From the NCBI RefSeq assembly GCF_020686945.1, contig NZ_JAJEPR010000017.1, positions 1 to 64,000 on the forward strand: DNA of 64,000 nucleotides. Direction: 5' to 3'. The DNA comes from Limivivens faecihominis (lineage in GTDB: Bacteria > Bacillota > Clostridia > Lachnospirales > Lachnospiraceae). The notes beneath the pieces were generated by a model. The model made no database searches and was not told where the DNA came from. It saw nothing but the letters and a program-made list of their open reading frames with translations. This document shows, piece after piece, positions 49,476 through 58,534 of the stretch. Each line of letters opens with the position of its first letter. Position 1 is the stretch's first letter. Position numbers and translations under genes: made by a program.

Positions 49476-50872
49476 TCGTCCGTCTCCTCCTGAAATACCA
49501 CGCTGATTTTCGTTCCCTGACCCACAACGCTCTCGATCACAAGGTTCGCCCTGTGAATCTCGGCGATTTTCTGGCAGAGCGCCAGACCCATGCCAATGCC
49601 TCCGGCCTTCCGGCTCCGGGATTTATCTACCATATAAAAGGCCTCCGTAATCCGCGGTATCTCTTCCTCCGGAATTCCTTTTCCGGAATCCCGGACCCAG
49701 ATGCAGCCCTTTTCCCCGTGAAGCTCAATGACAGAGCCCGGCTTCGAGGCCTTGATGGCGTTGTCCAGAAGGTTCACCAGAAGGCTTTCCATCAGGTCCA
49801 CATCCATCTCACACTCCCAGCTCTCGGAGGAAGCCAGAAGCTCCATCTGACTGTCCTGCATATGGTAGCGCTCCAGATCGGCCACCTCCCGGACCAGTCT
49901 GTCCACCGGGTAAGGTTCCTTGTGAATCCGGTCCTCGTCATAAAGACCGATGAGGGTCATCATTTTTCCAGAAAGACGCTCCAGACGACGGCATTCGGAA
50001 TTGATGTGCTCCAGAGCTTTTTTCTGCTGCTCCTCGGAAATTTTCACATGGAGAAGCGTGTCGGAATAGCCGATAATCGAAGTCATGGGCGTCTTGAGCT
50101 CATGAGTCAGACTTCCCAGCAGCTGACGCCGCCGCTCGGAAACGGTCTCCAGCTCCTCCATCTGTTCCTCCATCTTGTCCGCCATCCGGTTGAAAGCCAC
50201 GCTCACCTTGCCGATCTCGTCATTTCGACGAACCCGACAGCGCCGCTCCCAGTCACCCCGGCTGATGGCCCCCGCGGTGTTCTCAAGCTCCGTCAGCGGT
50301 TTTAAGACCATCCGCACGAGCCAGAATACAATATCCACAGCAAAAAAGATCACCACCAGATAGATCATGATGAAAAGCCACATCTGCTTTGTCATTTCCT
50401 CATAAATGCCGGAAATATCCTTCACAAGAATGAGCTGGAACTTGAGATTTTCCTTTTTCTCCGTCTTCAGCGTCTGCCCCATGACCAGAAGATGGCGGTT
50501 GTCCGTTTTCTGCAGGACATAGGCCGGATCCTGGTCATTAAACCGCGCATCCTCCCCACTCACCAGCGTATAGCCCGTGAGATTCACGACCTCCTGGCCG
50601 TTTTTCAGCAGAATGTAATCCGTCCCGCCGTATTTCTGCACGGTATAATTCAGAAAGGATTTCCTCGTCACCTCGCTGAAACGGGAGAGCGGATTGTTGT
50701 TGATCTCCTGGGCGATGACATAAGAATTGACCTTCATCTGCTGCTGGTAGCTGCTGACGGTCTGGTTCAGGTTGTACTTCCAGGTCTCGTACAGCATGCC
50801 GCCTCCGAAAATCCCCATGGCAATGAAAAGCACCACTGCCGTCAGAAGGGAAATTTTCTTCCATAACTTCAT
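49472..50872 (-). CDS. sensor histidine kinase
   Basis: A 466-residue membrane kinase. TM1 is at ~9-29, an extracellular domain at ~30-165, TM2 at ~168-190. A HAMP linker follows (LKPLTELENTAGAISRGDWERRCRVRRNDEIGKVSVAFNRMADKM), then the H-box GSLTHELKTPMTSIIGYSDTLL (phospho-His). The N-box is LLVNLLDNAIKAS, G1 is VRDSGKGIPEEE and G2 is GGIGMGLALCQKI. The stop is 3 bases before the response regulator ORF's downstream gene order would require: regulator (50875-51534), kinase, lipoprotein, all closely packed. The signal probably concerns the envelope, given the lipoprotein and nearby mur genes (inference). Confidence 0.92.
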   Translation of the reverse strand: MKLWKKISLLTAVVLFIAMGIFGGGMLYETWKYNLNQTVSSYQQQMKVNSYVIAQEINNNPLSRFSEVTRKSFLNYTVQKYGGTDYILLKNGQEVVNLTGYTLVSGEDARFNDQDPAYVLQKTDNRHLLVMGQTLKTEKKENLKFQLILVKDISGIYEEMTKQMWLFIMIYLVVIFFAVDIVFWLVRMVLKPLTELENTAGAISRGDWERRCRVRRNDEIGKVSVAFNRMADKMEEQMEELETVSERRRQLLGSLTHELKTPMTSIIGYSDTLLHVKISEEQQKKALEHINSECRRLERLSGKMMTLIGLYDEDRIHKEPYPVDRLVREVADLERYHMQDSQMELLASSESWECEMDVDLMESLLVNLLDNAIKASKPGSVIELHGEKGCIWVRDSGKGIPEEEIPRITEAFYMVDKSRSRKAGGIGMGLALCQKIAEIHRANLVIESVVGQGTKISVVFQEETDE

Positions 50873-50874
50873 CC

Positions 50875-51534
50875 TTAATCCTCCAGACGGTATCCGATCT
50901 TGGGAATCGTCTTGATCACATCAAAAAGTTCCAGTTTTTTCCGAAGCTGGCCGATGTGGACGTCCACGGTCCTGGTCTCCCCGAGATAATCGCTTCCCCA
51001 GACCTGATTTAAGAGCTGTTCCCGGGTAAAAGCCATGTTTTTATTCTTCGCCAGCAGCACCAGAAGATCGTACTCCAGGGGTTTTAAGCTGACCTCCTGG
51101 CCGTTTTTTGTGACCTGATGCTCATTTAAGTTGATCTCGATATCGCCCACAGTGATCCGGCTGATCTGCCGTCCGGTCCGCTCCAGCACTTTTTCGACGC
51201 GGACCAGAAGCTCCAGCACCTCGAAAGGCTTGACAATGTAATCCTCCGCTCCGGAACGAAGTCCCCGGATCTTCGAGCCCACGTCGCTTTTCGCCGTGAG
51301 ATAGATCACCGGAATCTTCGCCTCCTTCATAAGGTCCATGAGCTCGAAGCCGTCTTTTCCCGGAAGCATCACGTCCAGAAGGGCCAGGTCGAAATTCCTG
51401 TCCGTTTTTAAGAGCTCTTCCACCTCGTTCCCGTCGAAAAGCGCCTCCGTATCGTACCCCGCCACTGTAAGATTCATGGAGATCAGCTCAGAAATGGCAG
51501 TATCATCCTCTATGACCAAAATTCTGTTTTTCAA
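50875..51534 (-). CDS. OmpR/PhoB-family response regulator
   Basis: A 219-residue regulator. The receiver domain has the acidic pair in VIEDDTAI, phosphoacceptor Asp in LALLDVMLPGKDGF (~53), and the Thr/Lys pair in YLTAKSD. A winged-helix output domain ends RTVDVHIGQLRKKLELFDVIKTIPKIGYRL. It is the partner of the kinase whose ATG lies 2 bases after its stop. Targets are unknown; the operon order regulator-kinase-lipoprotein suggests autoregulation. Confidence 0.93.
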   Translation of the reverse strand: MKNRILVIEDDTAISELISMNLTVAGYDTEALFDGNEVEELLKTDRNFDLALLDVMLPGKDGFELMDLMKEAKIPVIYLTAKSDVGSKIRGLRSGAEDYIVKPFEVLELLVRVEKVLERTGRQISRITVGDIEINLNEHQVTKNGQEVSLKPLEYDLLVLLAKNKNMAFTREQLLNQVWGSDYLGETRTVDVHIGQLRKKLELFDVIKTIPKIGYRLED

Positions 51535-51548
51535 AATATCCCTCTTTT

Positions 51549-52157
51549 CTATTTTTTCTCTTTCCAGCTTTTCAGCTCCTGATAGAGCCTTGCGATGGGA
51601 AGTCCCACCACATTGTTGTAGTCCCCCCGGATTCCTTTGACAAAAATCGCCGCTTTTCCCTGGATTCCGTAAGCCCCTGCCTTATCCATGGGCTCCCCGG
51701 TGGCGATGTAGTCACAGATCTCCCGCTCCGTCATCGGATAAAAGGAGACGTCCGTCCCCTCGGAAAACGTCCTGCTCTCCTGGGAAAAATGCCCGCTCTC
51801 CTTTTTGATGCGAATCAGGGTCACGCCGGTATACACCTGATGGGTTCTGCTGGAAAGCTCTTTCAGCATGGCTTCTGCACCTGCTTCCCCGGCGGGTTTT
51901 CCCAGCTTTTTCCCATCGATGGATACCATGGTGTCGGCCCCGACGATCAGAACGGAATCCTCGGCAAAGCCCTGCGTTTTCACCAGTTCCGCCACGGCTC
52001 CCGCCTTTCTTTTGGAGAGCTCCTCCACCATTCGGTCCGGGGCCTCCACCTCGATGTTTTCATCTGCTTCACTTACAATCACTTCAAATCTAAACCCAGC
52101 CCGGGCCATAAGCTCCCGTCTTCTCGGAGAAGAAGAAGCAAGCACAATCTTTTCCAT
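51549..52157 (-). CDS. maf: Maf-family nucleotide pyrophosphatase
   Basis: A 202-residue house-cleaning enzyme hydrolysing dTTP/UTP and modified nucleotides. The N-terminal signature is KIVLASSSPRRRELMARAGF, followed by the catalytic Asp region VLIVGADTMVSIDGKKLGKP, the ELSSRTHQVYTGV loop and EICDYIATGEPMDKAGAYGIQG. The start at 52157 is chosen over an in-frame extension upstream because it matches the family start and has a GGAG site. It precedes the two-component operon by 14 bases and may be co-transcribed with it. Confidence 0.9.
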   Translation of the reverse strand: MEKIVLASSSPRRRELMARAGFRFEVIVSEADENIEVEAPDRMVEELSKRKAGAVAELVKTQGFAEDSVLIVGADTMVSIDGKKLGKPAGEAGAEAMLKELSSRTHQVYTGVTLIRIKKESGHFSQESRTFSEGTDVSFYPMTEREICDYIATGEPMDKAGAYGIQGKAAIFVKGIRGDYNNVVGLPIARLYQELKSWKEKK

Positions 52158-52325
52158 ATATAGAATCTCCGTTTTCTCTTTTTTCGTTTCGACACCTGCG
52201 AATTGCTCTGCTGACAGGCAGCTCACGCAATTCTGGTTCGTCTTATTCTACCATGCCGCTTATTTTTTCACAAGGAAGATATTTGTATTTCCATGACGGA
52301 CAACCCTCTCCTCATCGCCACAACA

Positions 52326-52363
52326 AAAATCCGGCTGCCGGAGTTTCTTGCTCCTGCAGCCGG
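52326..52363 (-). terminator. terminator of the MurE-type gene
   Basis: CCGGCTGC.GGAG and CTCC.GCAGCCGG form a 12-bp stem with A-run and T-run on opposite flanks (ATTTTTG on the minus strand). Confidence 0.85.
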
Positions 52364-52374
52364 AAAAAATACCT

Positions 52375-53907
52375 TTACGCTCTCCTGGAAATCTTCTTCC
52401 GAATCGTCTGGCGGTCGTAATTATTCATGCTCTTTCGCACCATCTCAGAATCCGTGGGACAGTCGTAAGTGAGGTTTCCGAAACGCTGCCGCCCCTCGCT
52501 TCCTTTTCCCAGAACCAGCACGACGGTCTTCTCCCCCGCGTCCTGAATTGCCCGGTGAATCGCCAGCGCCCGGTCCTCAATGCACTCGCAGGGACAGCCC
52601 ACCATCTCCACATAATGACCGGTCTCCTCGGAAATCCTGGTCACAGATTCCGTCCCCGGATCATCCGTCGTGAGATAAACCCGGTTGGAAAAAAGCCCGG
52701 AAATCAGTCCCAGATCCCGCCGCCGGTTCAATGCTTTGTCTCCTGGACAGCCGAAGACCGTGTAGATCTCATAGCCCGGATATTCCTTGTATACAGAATC
52801 ATAGAGCTTCTCGAAGCTCAGCCGGTTATGAGCGTAATCCACGATGGCCACCAGTTTCCGGTCGCGGCTCTCGAACTCTTCCATCCGTCCCTTCACCTGC
52901 ACATTGGCCAGAGCCTCCTTCATGGAGTCCACATCCACCCCGTAGGCATAAGCCGCCGTGATGGCCGCCAGCGCATTTTCCACATTGAAAAGGCCGTGCA
53001 TCCGGAGATTGAACTTCTCATGGAACCGGTCGCAGCGCACCCAGAAGGAAATCCTTCCCCCGTGCATCTCGATATCGTGTCCCCAGATATCCGGCGCTCC
53101 CGTGGTTCCGAAAGTCAGCACCTTCTCCGCAATCTGAGAGGCAGAAAGGATTCTCTCTTTCTCTGCGCTGTCCAGATTCACGCAGGCCACCTTCGTCTGC
53201 TTGAAAAGAGAAAGCTTCGAGGTAAAATAATCCTCGAAATTTTCATGCTCGCAGGGGCTGATGTGATCCTCGGAGATGTTGAGGAAGATCCCCACATCAA
53301 ATTTCAGCCCCCGTACTCTCTTATATTTCAGCGCCTGGCTGGAGACCTCCATCGTCAGATAACGGATGTTCTCGTCCGCACAGTTCCGGATATGGCGGTG
53401 GATTTCCATAGCCTCCGGCGTAGTCATCTTCGCCGGTACCAGTTCTTTTCCGTCGTAGATATCCACGGAGGAAAGGATGCCTGTCTCCTTCCCCTGCTGC
53501 TTCTTCTCCCAGACATCCAGGATCGCCTTAATATAATAGGAAGTGGTCGTCTTTCCCTTGGTTCCCGTGACGCCGGTGAGATGAAGCGGCAGCGGCTCCG
53601 TCCGGTAGAAAATGGCCGCCAGCACCGGCATGGCCTTCCGGATATCTTTCACCTGAATCCAGGCGGTCTCTTCCGAAAGCTCGTACCGCTTCTCGCTCAC
53701 ATAACAGATACAGCCCCGCTCCAGGGCCTCCTTTAAATACTCCACCCGGAAGTTTTTCCCTTTGCATACAAAGATCCCGCCGGAAACCACCTCCTTGGAA
53801 TCAAAGGTCACCCCCCTGACCTCCGCCTCTTCTTCTCCATCTATACAAAAAGCCGCCGTCATATCGGCGCTTTCCAATTTCTCCAGATATTCCTTCAACT
53901 GTTCCAT
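52375..53907 (-). CDS. MurE-type Mur ligase with variant motifs
   Basis: A 510-residue UDP-MurNAc-tripeptide synthetase homologue. It has the N-terminal uridine-binding domain (VRGVTFDSKEVVSGGIFVC), ATP loop GVTGTKGKTTTSYYI, carbamylated-Lys region and substrate helix TMEVSSQALKYKRV, HENFEDYFTSKLSLF, and the C-terminal domain with VDYAHNRLSFEKL. The usual diaminopimelate/lysine recognition motif (DNPR or D-N/D-P-A/N) reads DDPG (TTDDPGTESV), and the following GKGHE is GKGSEGRQ. So the third residue added may not be the standard one, or it is a paralogue with another role. A terminator-like hairpin lies in its leader. Confidence 0.85.
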   Translation of the reverse strand: MEQLKEYLEKLESADMTAAFCIDGEEEAEVRGVTFDSKEVVSGGIFVCKGKNFRVEYLKEALERGCICYVSEKRYELSEETAWIQVKDIRKAMPVLAAIFYRTEPLPLHLTGVTGTKGKTTTSYYIKAILDVWEKKQQGKETGILSSVDIYDGKELVPAKMTTPEAMEIHRHIRNCADENIRYLTMEVSSQALKYKRVRGLKFDVGIFLNISEDHISPCEHENFEDYFTSKLSLFKQTKVACVNLDSAEKERILSASQIAEKVLTFGTTGAPDIWGHDIEMHGGRISFWVRCDRFHEKFNLRMHGLFNVENALAAITAAYAYGVDVDSMKEALANVQVKGRMEEFESRDRKLVAIVDYAHNRLSFEKLYDSVYKEYPGYEIYTVFGCPGDKALNRRRDLGLISGLFSNRVYLTTDDPGTESVTRISEETGHYVEMVGCPCECIEDRALAIHRAIQDAGEKTVVLVLGKGSEGRQRFGNLTYDCPTDSEMVRKSMNNYDRQTIRKKISRRA

Positions 53908-53969
53908 TCTTTATCCTGCCCCTCATATATTTGTGTAACCGGTAATCCAGCAGAATTTCCTGTTACATG

Positions 53970-54000
53970 AAAAAGCAACAGCTCTGACGCGAACTGCTGC
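53970..54000 (-). promoter_or_regulatory. possible attenuator in the MurE-type gene leader
   Basis: On the minus strand GCAGCAG.TC and GA.CTGTTGC form a hairpin directly followed by TTTTTC, ~65 bases before the ATG. CTGTT of its right arm can alternatively pair with AACAG just downstream, which would disrupt it. TATAAT at ~54016-54021 could be the -10 box. Confidence 0.45.
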
Positions 54001-54075
54001 CGTAAAGCCTAACAAAATTATAGCAGTTGTGGCTCACAAAAGTATACAAGATTTTGTAATCAAAATGTAAACTTA

Positions 54076-55005
54076 CTACCTCTGCAAAATGCTCCGGAGA
54101 TCTTTTTCCCTGAGATTTCCCAGTTTTTCCAGGCCTGCGGGAGAATTGTATACATTCCCTTCTGCGGAAACCCGGTAAACCTCCGCCTTTTCAAAGGGCT
54201 GCCCCAAGAAATGTCCGCTTCTGGATAGTGTATACAATACCATATCGTGATAGTCCTTCCAGAGCTCCTTTAAGTTCTCCTTCACCTCTTCTTTTTCCTC
54301 TTCCGTCAGGCGAAGGCTTCCGTCCCAGGCCGGATTTCCCACGCCATGACCCGCGCCGTGGCCGTCTGCCTCATCCCGGACGAGATAGAGGACGCCGTTG
54401 CATTTTCTCCGGTTCAGTCCATCCAGGAAGCCTCTGGTGAGAACGCGGTTTCTGTTCTCTCCTGTCAGGGTAACGCTGGTTCCATATACAATATCCCGAC
54501 GGCTCAGAGCATCCATGGAATACATAAGGCTCTCATAAAGATAGGAACTCTTTCCCATTTTCTCCAGGTTGATATCCGAGCAGGCATCAAGACAGAGCAT
54601 GGGAACCAGATTCCGGTGATCGCTGAAAAACTGATCATATTCTTCATTCAGAAGCGTTCCCTTCGTGAAAACCAGAAACCAGCTGTTCTGATACCGGGCC
54701 GCCCGCTCCAGGATCTCCCTCTCCATCAGCGGCTCTCCACCGGTGAGAAAGAAAAAACGGATACCCAGCTTTTCCGCCTCCCGAAACAGAACATCCCACT
54801 CGTTTACCGTCATGAGCTCTTCCTGATGTTTCGTATGAATATAACCGTTCTCACAACCTGGACAGGACAGATTGCAATGGACCGAAATATCTGCCTGCAG
54901 AAATACCGGAACATGAATCCCGGCTTCCCTTGCCTTCAGACGCCTTCCGGCTGCCTGGGCCCCGGAAATTTTTAGGTATGAATAAAGATCAAAAATTTCT
55001 CTCAT
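54076..55005 (-). CDS. radical SAM protein
   Basis: A 309-residue radical SAM enzyme. The [4Fe-4S] motif is CNLSCPGCENGY (CxxxCxxC, ~44-51). GGEP appears in FFFLTGGEPLMEREIL. Strands VFTKGTLL and PMLCLDACSD fit the barrel. There is no SPASM or second cluster motif of the usual spacing, though YNSPAGLEKLGNLREKDLRSIL near the end resembles the tail of PqqE/anSME-like enzymes that report products to a peptide. The start at 55005 is favoured because GAGGGTG lies upstream; a longer frame has no site. Substrate unknown; no small precursor peptide gene was seen nearby. Confidence 0.8.
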   Translation of the reverse strand: MREIFDLYSYLKISGAQAAGRRLKAREAGIHVPVFLQADISVHCNLSCPGCENGYIHTKHQEELMTVNEWDVLFREAEKLGIRFFFLTGGEPLMEREILERAARYQNSWFLVFTKGTLLNEEYDQFFSDHRNLVPMLCLDACSDINLEKMGKSSYLYESLMYSMDALSRRDIVYGTSVTLTGENRNRVLTRGFLDGLNRRKCNGVLYLVRDEADGHGAGHGVGNPAWDGSLRLTEEEKEEVKENLKELWKDYHDMVLYTLSRSGHFLGQPFEKAEVYRVSAEGNVYNSPAGLEKLGNLREKDLRSILQR

Positions 55006-55107
55006 ACAAAACACCCTCTTTCGCCTTTTTTCGACTGGTACTTTTTGCATTTATTATAGCTTATTTGTGAAAGATGTCCAGTATTTTTTAATTTTTCCGT
55101 CAAATTG

Positions 55108-55138
55108 ACAAAAGCGGCTCATGTATCTATGAACCGCC
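55108..55138 (-). terminator. terminator of the aldo/keto reductase gene
   Basis: On the minus strand GCGGtTCAT and ATGAgCCGC pair around a short loop and lead into TTTTG. Confidence 0.75.
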
Positions 55139-55152
55139 CTTGCATTTTAAGC

Positions 55153-56286
55153 TTATTTATTTTTCAGCGCTTCCATCTCTTTCTGCACCTGTTTCAGATT
55201 TTCACGGATGGACAGGCTCTGGGGACAGACTTTTTCGCATTTTCCACAGGCTTTGCACTTATCGGCCCGCTCTGCTTCCGGCAGATACTTGAAATAATTC
55301 TGTCTGGTGATCTCCTCATTTCCGTACATGGCAAGGTCGTTCCAGATCCGGAAGTTCTTCGGAATATTAACGCCATGCGGGCAGGGCATACAGTAAGCGC
55401 ATCCCGTACAGCCATTCTTCGTTCTGGCCTTGATGGCAGTGGCAACTCCCTCCACAATTTTCTCTTCCTTCTCAGTCAGAGGCTCAAAATTGCCGAAAGT
55501 TTTCAGGTTGTCCTCCACCTGCTCCATCGTGGACATACCGCTTAATACCACATGGACGTCCGGATGGGATGCCACCCAGCGAAAGGCCCAGGAAGAAGTG
55601 CTGGCCTCCGGTCTTGCCTCCTTGAAGGGAGCTTCTACTTCCTCGGGAAGAGCGGCCAGAGAACCGCCTTTGACCGGCTCCATGATTACCAGGGGAACTC
55701 CCAGCTTCTCAGCCAGCGCATAGCCCTTATCGCCTGCCTGAATGTCACGGTCTATGTAGTTGTACTGGATCTGGCAGAAATCCCAAGGACGGCTTGTCAG
55801 AATCTCCTCAAAGACTTCATAATCATCGTGGAAGGAAAAGCCGATATAACGGATCTTTCCGGCCTCACGCATGGACTCCACGAAAGGAAGCACATCCAAC
55901 TCTTTTACCTTTTCCCAGGCTTCCTTGTCCAGGCCATGCAGAAGATAAAAATCCACATGATCCACAGCCAGGCGCTCCAGCTGCTCGTCAAAAATTCTCT
56001 TTACATCCTCTTTTTTCTCCAGCTTCCAGATCGGAAGTTTTGTGGCCAGATAGAAGGAATCCCGGTCATATTTTTTCAGTACCTTACCCACAAAAGGCTC
56101 GCTGTCTCCATTGTGATACGGGTAAGCCGTATCGATATAGGTAACGCCGGCCTTGATGGCTGTATCCAGCATTTTCTCTGCTTCCGGCTCATCGATCTTT
56201 CCATCCGGCGTCTGTGGAAAACGCATGCATCCAAAACCTAAAAGTGACGTAGAAATTCCCAGTTTTTCAAATTTGCTGTACTCCAT
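55153..56286 (-). CDS. aldo/keto reductase with C-terminal ferredoxin domain
   Basis: A 377-residue fusion. Residues 1-270 form an aldo/keto reductase barrel with catalytic Asp in TYIDTAYPYHNGDSE, Tyr in the same segment, Lys in LATKLPIW and His in YLLHGLDK. The C-terminal ~90 residues carry NGCTGCAYCMPCPHGVNIPKNF and CKACGKCEKVCPQSLSI, two cysteine sets of a 4Fe-4S ferredoxin-like domain. Such YajO/MocA-like fusions are common in anaerobes and may draw electrons from ferredoxin rather than NADPH. A good promoter and a perfect palindrome precede it. Confidence 0.9.
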   Translation of the reverse strand: MEYSKFEKLGISTSLLGFGCMRFPQTPDGKIDEPEAEKMLDTAIKAGVTYIDTAYPYHNGDSEPFVGKVLKKYDRDSFYLATKLPIWKLEKKEDVKRIFDEQLERLAVDHVDFYLLHGLDKEAWEKVKELDVLPFVESMREAGKIRYIGFSFHDDYEVFEEILTSRPWDFCQIQYNYIDRDIQAGDKGYALAEKLGVPLVIMEPVKGGSLAALPEEVEAPFKEARPEASTSSWAFRWVASHPDVHVVLSGMSTMEQVEDNLKTFGNFEPLTEKEEKIVEGVATAIKARTKNGCTGCAYCMPCPHGVNIPKNFRIWNDLAMYGNEEITRQNYFKYLPEAERADKCKACGKCEKVCPQSLSIRENLKQVQKEMEALKNK

Positions 56287-56309
56287 TTTTCTACCTCCAT
56301 TGATATGTT

Positions 56310-56322
56310 CAGACTTTGTCTG
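56310..56322. promoter_or_regulatory. candidate operator palindrome of the aldo/keto reductase gene
   Basis: CAGACtttGTCTG is a perfect palindrome just downstream of the predicted transcription start and ~25 bases before the ATG, a typical repressor position. Confidence 0.5.
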
Positions 56323-56330
56323 TACTTACC

Positions 56331-56358
56331 AGTATAGCAGTTTTTTTCTCATTTGCAA
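56331..56358 (-). promoter_or_regulatory. promoter of the aldo/keto reductase gene
   Basis: On the minus strand TTGCAA (56353-56358) and TATACT (56331-56336) are 16 bases apart. Confidence 0.65.
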
Positions 56359-56475
56359 GCGGGCACTCCGACCTTTCCTCGGCCCGGAAACCGTCTTTTT
56401 GTCCCTCCTTTCTTGCTTCTCCCCCATCAGGATGATATGATTAAAAAAAGCCCATTCGGCAGAAAGAAGGTACCT

Positions 56476-58392
56476 ATGAAAAAATTTCTGATTTACGTCT
56501 CCGCCCTCTCCCTTCTGGGCTCTCTTCCCGTCTCCGCCAATGATGAGACGGAGGAAACCTGGGCCGTCTACTGGTATCTCTGCGGCAGCGACCTGGAAAG
56601 CCAGTACGGCTGTGCCACAGAGGATCTCTCCGAGATGCTGGAGGTCTCTCTCCCGGAAAATGTCACCGTTGTCGTTGAGACCGGTGGCGCCACGGAATGG
56701 CAGAATGAAACCGTCGATCCCTCTTGCCTGGAGCGCTATGTCTACCAGGACGAGGAGCTGAGTTTTGTGGATTCCGTCCCTTCCGCCAGCATGGGGGAGG
56801 CTTCCACCCTGGCCGATTTTCTTGACTTCTGCTCCACCAATTATCCCGCGGATCACACAGCTGTGATCTTCTGGGATCACGGTTCCGGCAGCGCTTCCGG
56901 CGTCTCCTTCGATGAGATCTACGATTACGACTCTCTGACCCTGGATGAGATCTACAACGCTTTTGCCTCCGTCTACGAGCTCTCAGCGGAAAATCCTCCC
57001 CTCGACCTCGTGGGCTTTGACGCCTGCCTCATGGCCACCGTTGACACAGCCTCCATGCTCTCCGACGTGGCTTCCTACATGGTTGCCAGCGAAGAGACCG
57101 AGCCTGGAAACGGCTGGTACTATACCGGCTGGCTGGGCGCTCTTGCCGAAGATCCTTCCATGGACGGTGCAACACTTGGTACCGCTATCTGCGATTCTTT
57201 CCAGGAGGGCTGTGAGATCTACGGAACAGACGATGAGATCACGCTCTCGGTCATCGACCTTTCCCGGATCAGCCCCCTTCTGGTGGCTTACGACAATCTC
57301 GGAAGGGAAGCCCTCTCCTACGCCTGCGCCGATCCGATCTTTTTCTCCGAGTTTGGCAGAAGCGCCCTCCAGTCGGAAAATTACGGCGGAAATACGGAGG
57401 ATCAGGGCTACACCAATATGGTGGACTTAGGCGACCTGGTAAACAACAGCGCCGCACTTTTCACCGATACGGGCACGGACGTGCTCTCCGCCCTGGAGGA
57501 CTGCGTTGTATACAAGGTCAATGGCCCTTACCGGGAAAAATCCTCCGGCCTTTCCTGCTACTATTCCTACAGTGGAAATACCGACGATTTCATTCAGTAT
57601 GCTTCCGTCGGCGCCAGCGACGCTTTCCGCTATCTCTACAGCTACGAGCTCAGCGGCAGCCTCGATGAGGATGGCATCGCCTATGTAAGCGAGATGGGTT
57701 ACGGGAAACTCCCGGAAATCCCCTCCTTGGCCGAAGATGGCTCCGGCGATTATCCCCTCACCTTAAATGACGAGGGCTATGCAGTCATGGAACTGGATGC
57801 AGACACGGCCAACCTCTTAAAGGGCGTCTATTTCCAGCTGGCCTACATGGATGTGGAGGACGATATTCTTCTCTATCTCGGCCGTGACAACGATATTGAC
57901 ATGGACTGGGAAAACGGCGTCTTCACTGACAATTTCCGCGGCGTCTGGGGCTCCATTGACGGCAATCTCTGCTACATGGAGATCGTCTATGAGGGCGACG
58001 ATTACAATCTCTACAGCGTTCCCGTGAAGCTCAACGGCGAGGACTACCATCTCCGGGTCGTTTACGATTATAGTGCGGAGGAATTTACCATCCTCGGCGC
58101 CAGAAAAGGCATCAATGACAACGGCATGTCCGACCGGAATCTGATTCAGCTTCAGCCCGGCGATGAGCTCACCACGATCCATTACGCCTCCACGATCTCC
58201 GGGGATGACGATTTTACCCCGGTGGAAATCGACACCTTCACCGTCACTGAGAATACAACCTTTGAGGAGACCGAGATGGGCGACGGCCAGTTCCTCATGC
58301 TTTTCGAAATGGTGGACCTGAAAAATGAATCCGTCTACTCCGATCCGATCATCTTCACCGTCACCGACGGCGAGATTGAAGCGGAACTGTAA
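56476..58392 (+). CDS. secreted clostripain-family (C11) cysteine peptidase
   Basis: A 638-residue secreted protein. The signal peptide is MKKFLIYVSALSLLGSLPVSA (1-21). The C11 caspase-like core has the catalytic His in HTAVIFWDHGSGSASG (~142) and Cys in LVGFDACLMATVDTA (~190), as in clostripain. Unlike clostripain, no obvious propeptide or Arg-cleavage site was seen. The remaining ~300 residues form a beta-rich C-terminal region very rich in Asp, Glu and Tyr (DDILLYLGRDNDIDMDWENG), possibly Ca-binding. The target could be host or bacterial surface protein. AAGG lies before the ATG; a terminator follows. Confidence 0.85.
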   Translation: MKKFLIYVSALSLLGSLPVSANDETEETWAVYWYLCGSDLESQYGCATEDLSEMLEVSLPENVTVVVETGGATEWQNETVDPSCLERYVYQDEELSFVDSVPSASMGEASTLADFLDFCSTNYPADHTAVIFWDHGSGSASGVSFDEIYDYDSLTLDEIYNAFASVYELSAENPPLDLVGFDACLMATVDTASMLSDVASYMVASEETEPGNGWYYTGWLGALAEDPSMDGATLGTAICDSFQEGCEIYGTDDEITLSVIDLSRISPLLVAYDNLGREALSYACADPIFFSEFGRSALQSENYGGNTEDQGYTNMVDLGDLVNNSAALFTDTGTDVLSALEDCVVYKVNGPYREKSSGLSCYYSYSGNTDDFIQYASVGASDAFRYLYSYELSGSLDEDGIAYVSEMGYGKLPEIPSLAEDGSGDYPLTLNDEGYAVMELDADTANLLKGVYFQLAYMDVEDDILLYLGRDNDIDMDWENGVFTDNFRGVWGSIDGNLCYMEIVYEGDDYNLYSVPVKLNGEDYHLRVVYDYSAEEFTILGARKGINDNGMSDRNLIQLQPGDELTTIHYASTISGDDDFTPVEIDTFTVTENTTFEETEMGDGQFLMLFEMVDLKNESVYSDPIIFTVTDGEIEAEL

Positions 58393-58415
58393 TTCGAGCC
58401 CCTTTTGCAGGCAGC

Positions 58416-58452
58416 TGCTTTCTTTTCCGGAAGCGGCTGCCTGTTTCTCTTT
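58416..58452 (+). terminator. terminator of the clostripain-family gene
   Basis: CAGGCAGC.GCTT and AAGC.GCTGCCTG pair and lead into TTTCTCTTTG. Confidence 0.75.
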
Positions 58453-58534
58453 GTTATGCCTTGCAATCCTATTTGCTTCATGATACACTGGGCGTGCTGC
58501 TTTTTACAGTATTTTTATCAGAAGGAGAATATCT

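Noticed and set aside
52348..53736. 462-codon plus-strand frame over the MurE-type gene
   Set aside because: It is antisense to a ligase with all Mur motifs; no homologous character seen.
54076..55005. RiPP cluster around the radical SAM protein
   Set aside because: No precursor-like small ORF, peptidase or transporter adjoins it; neighbours are MurE-type and AKR genes.
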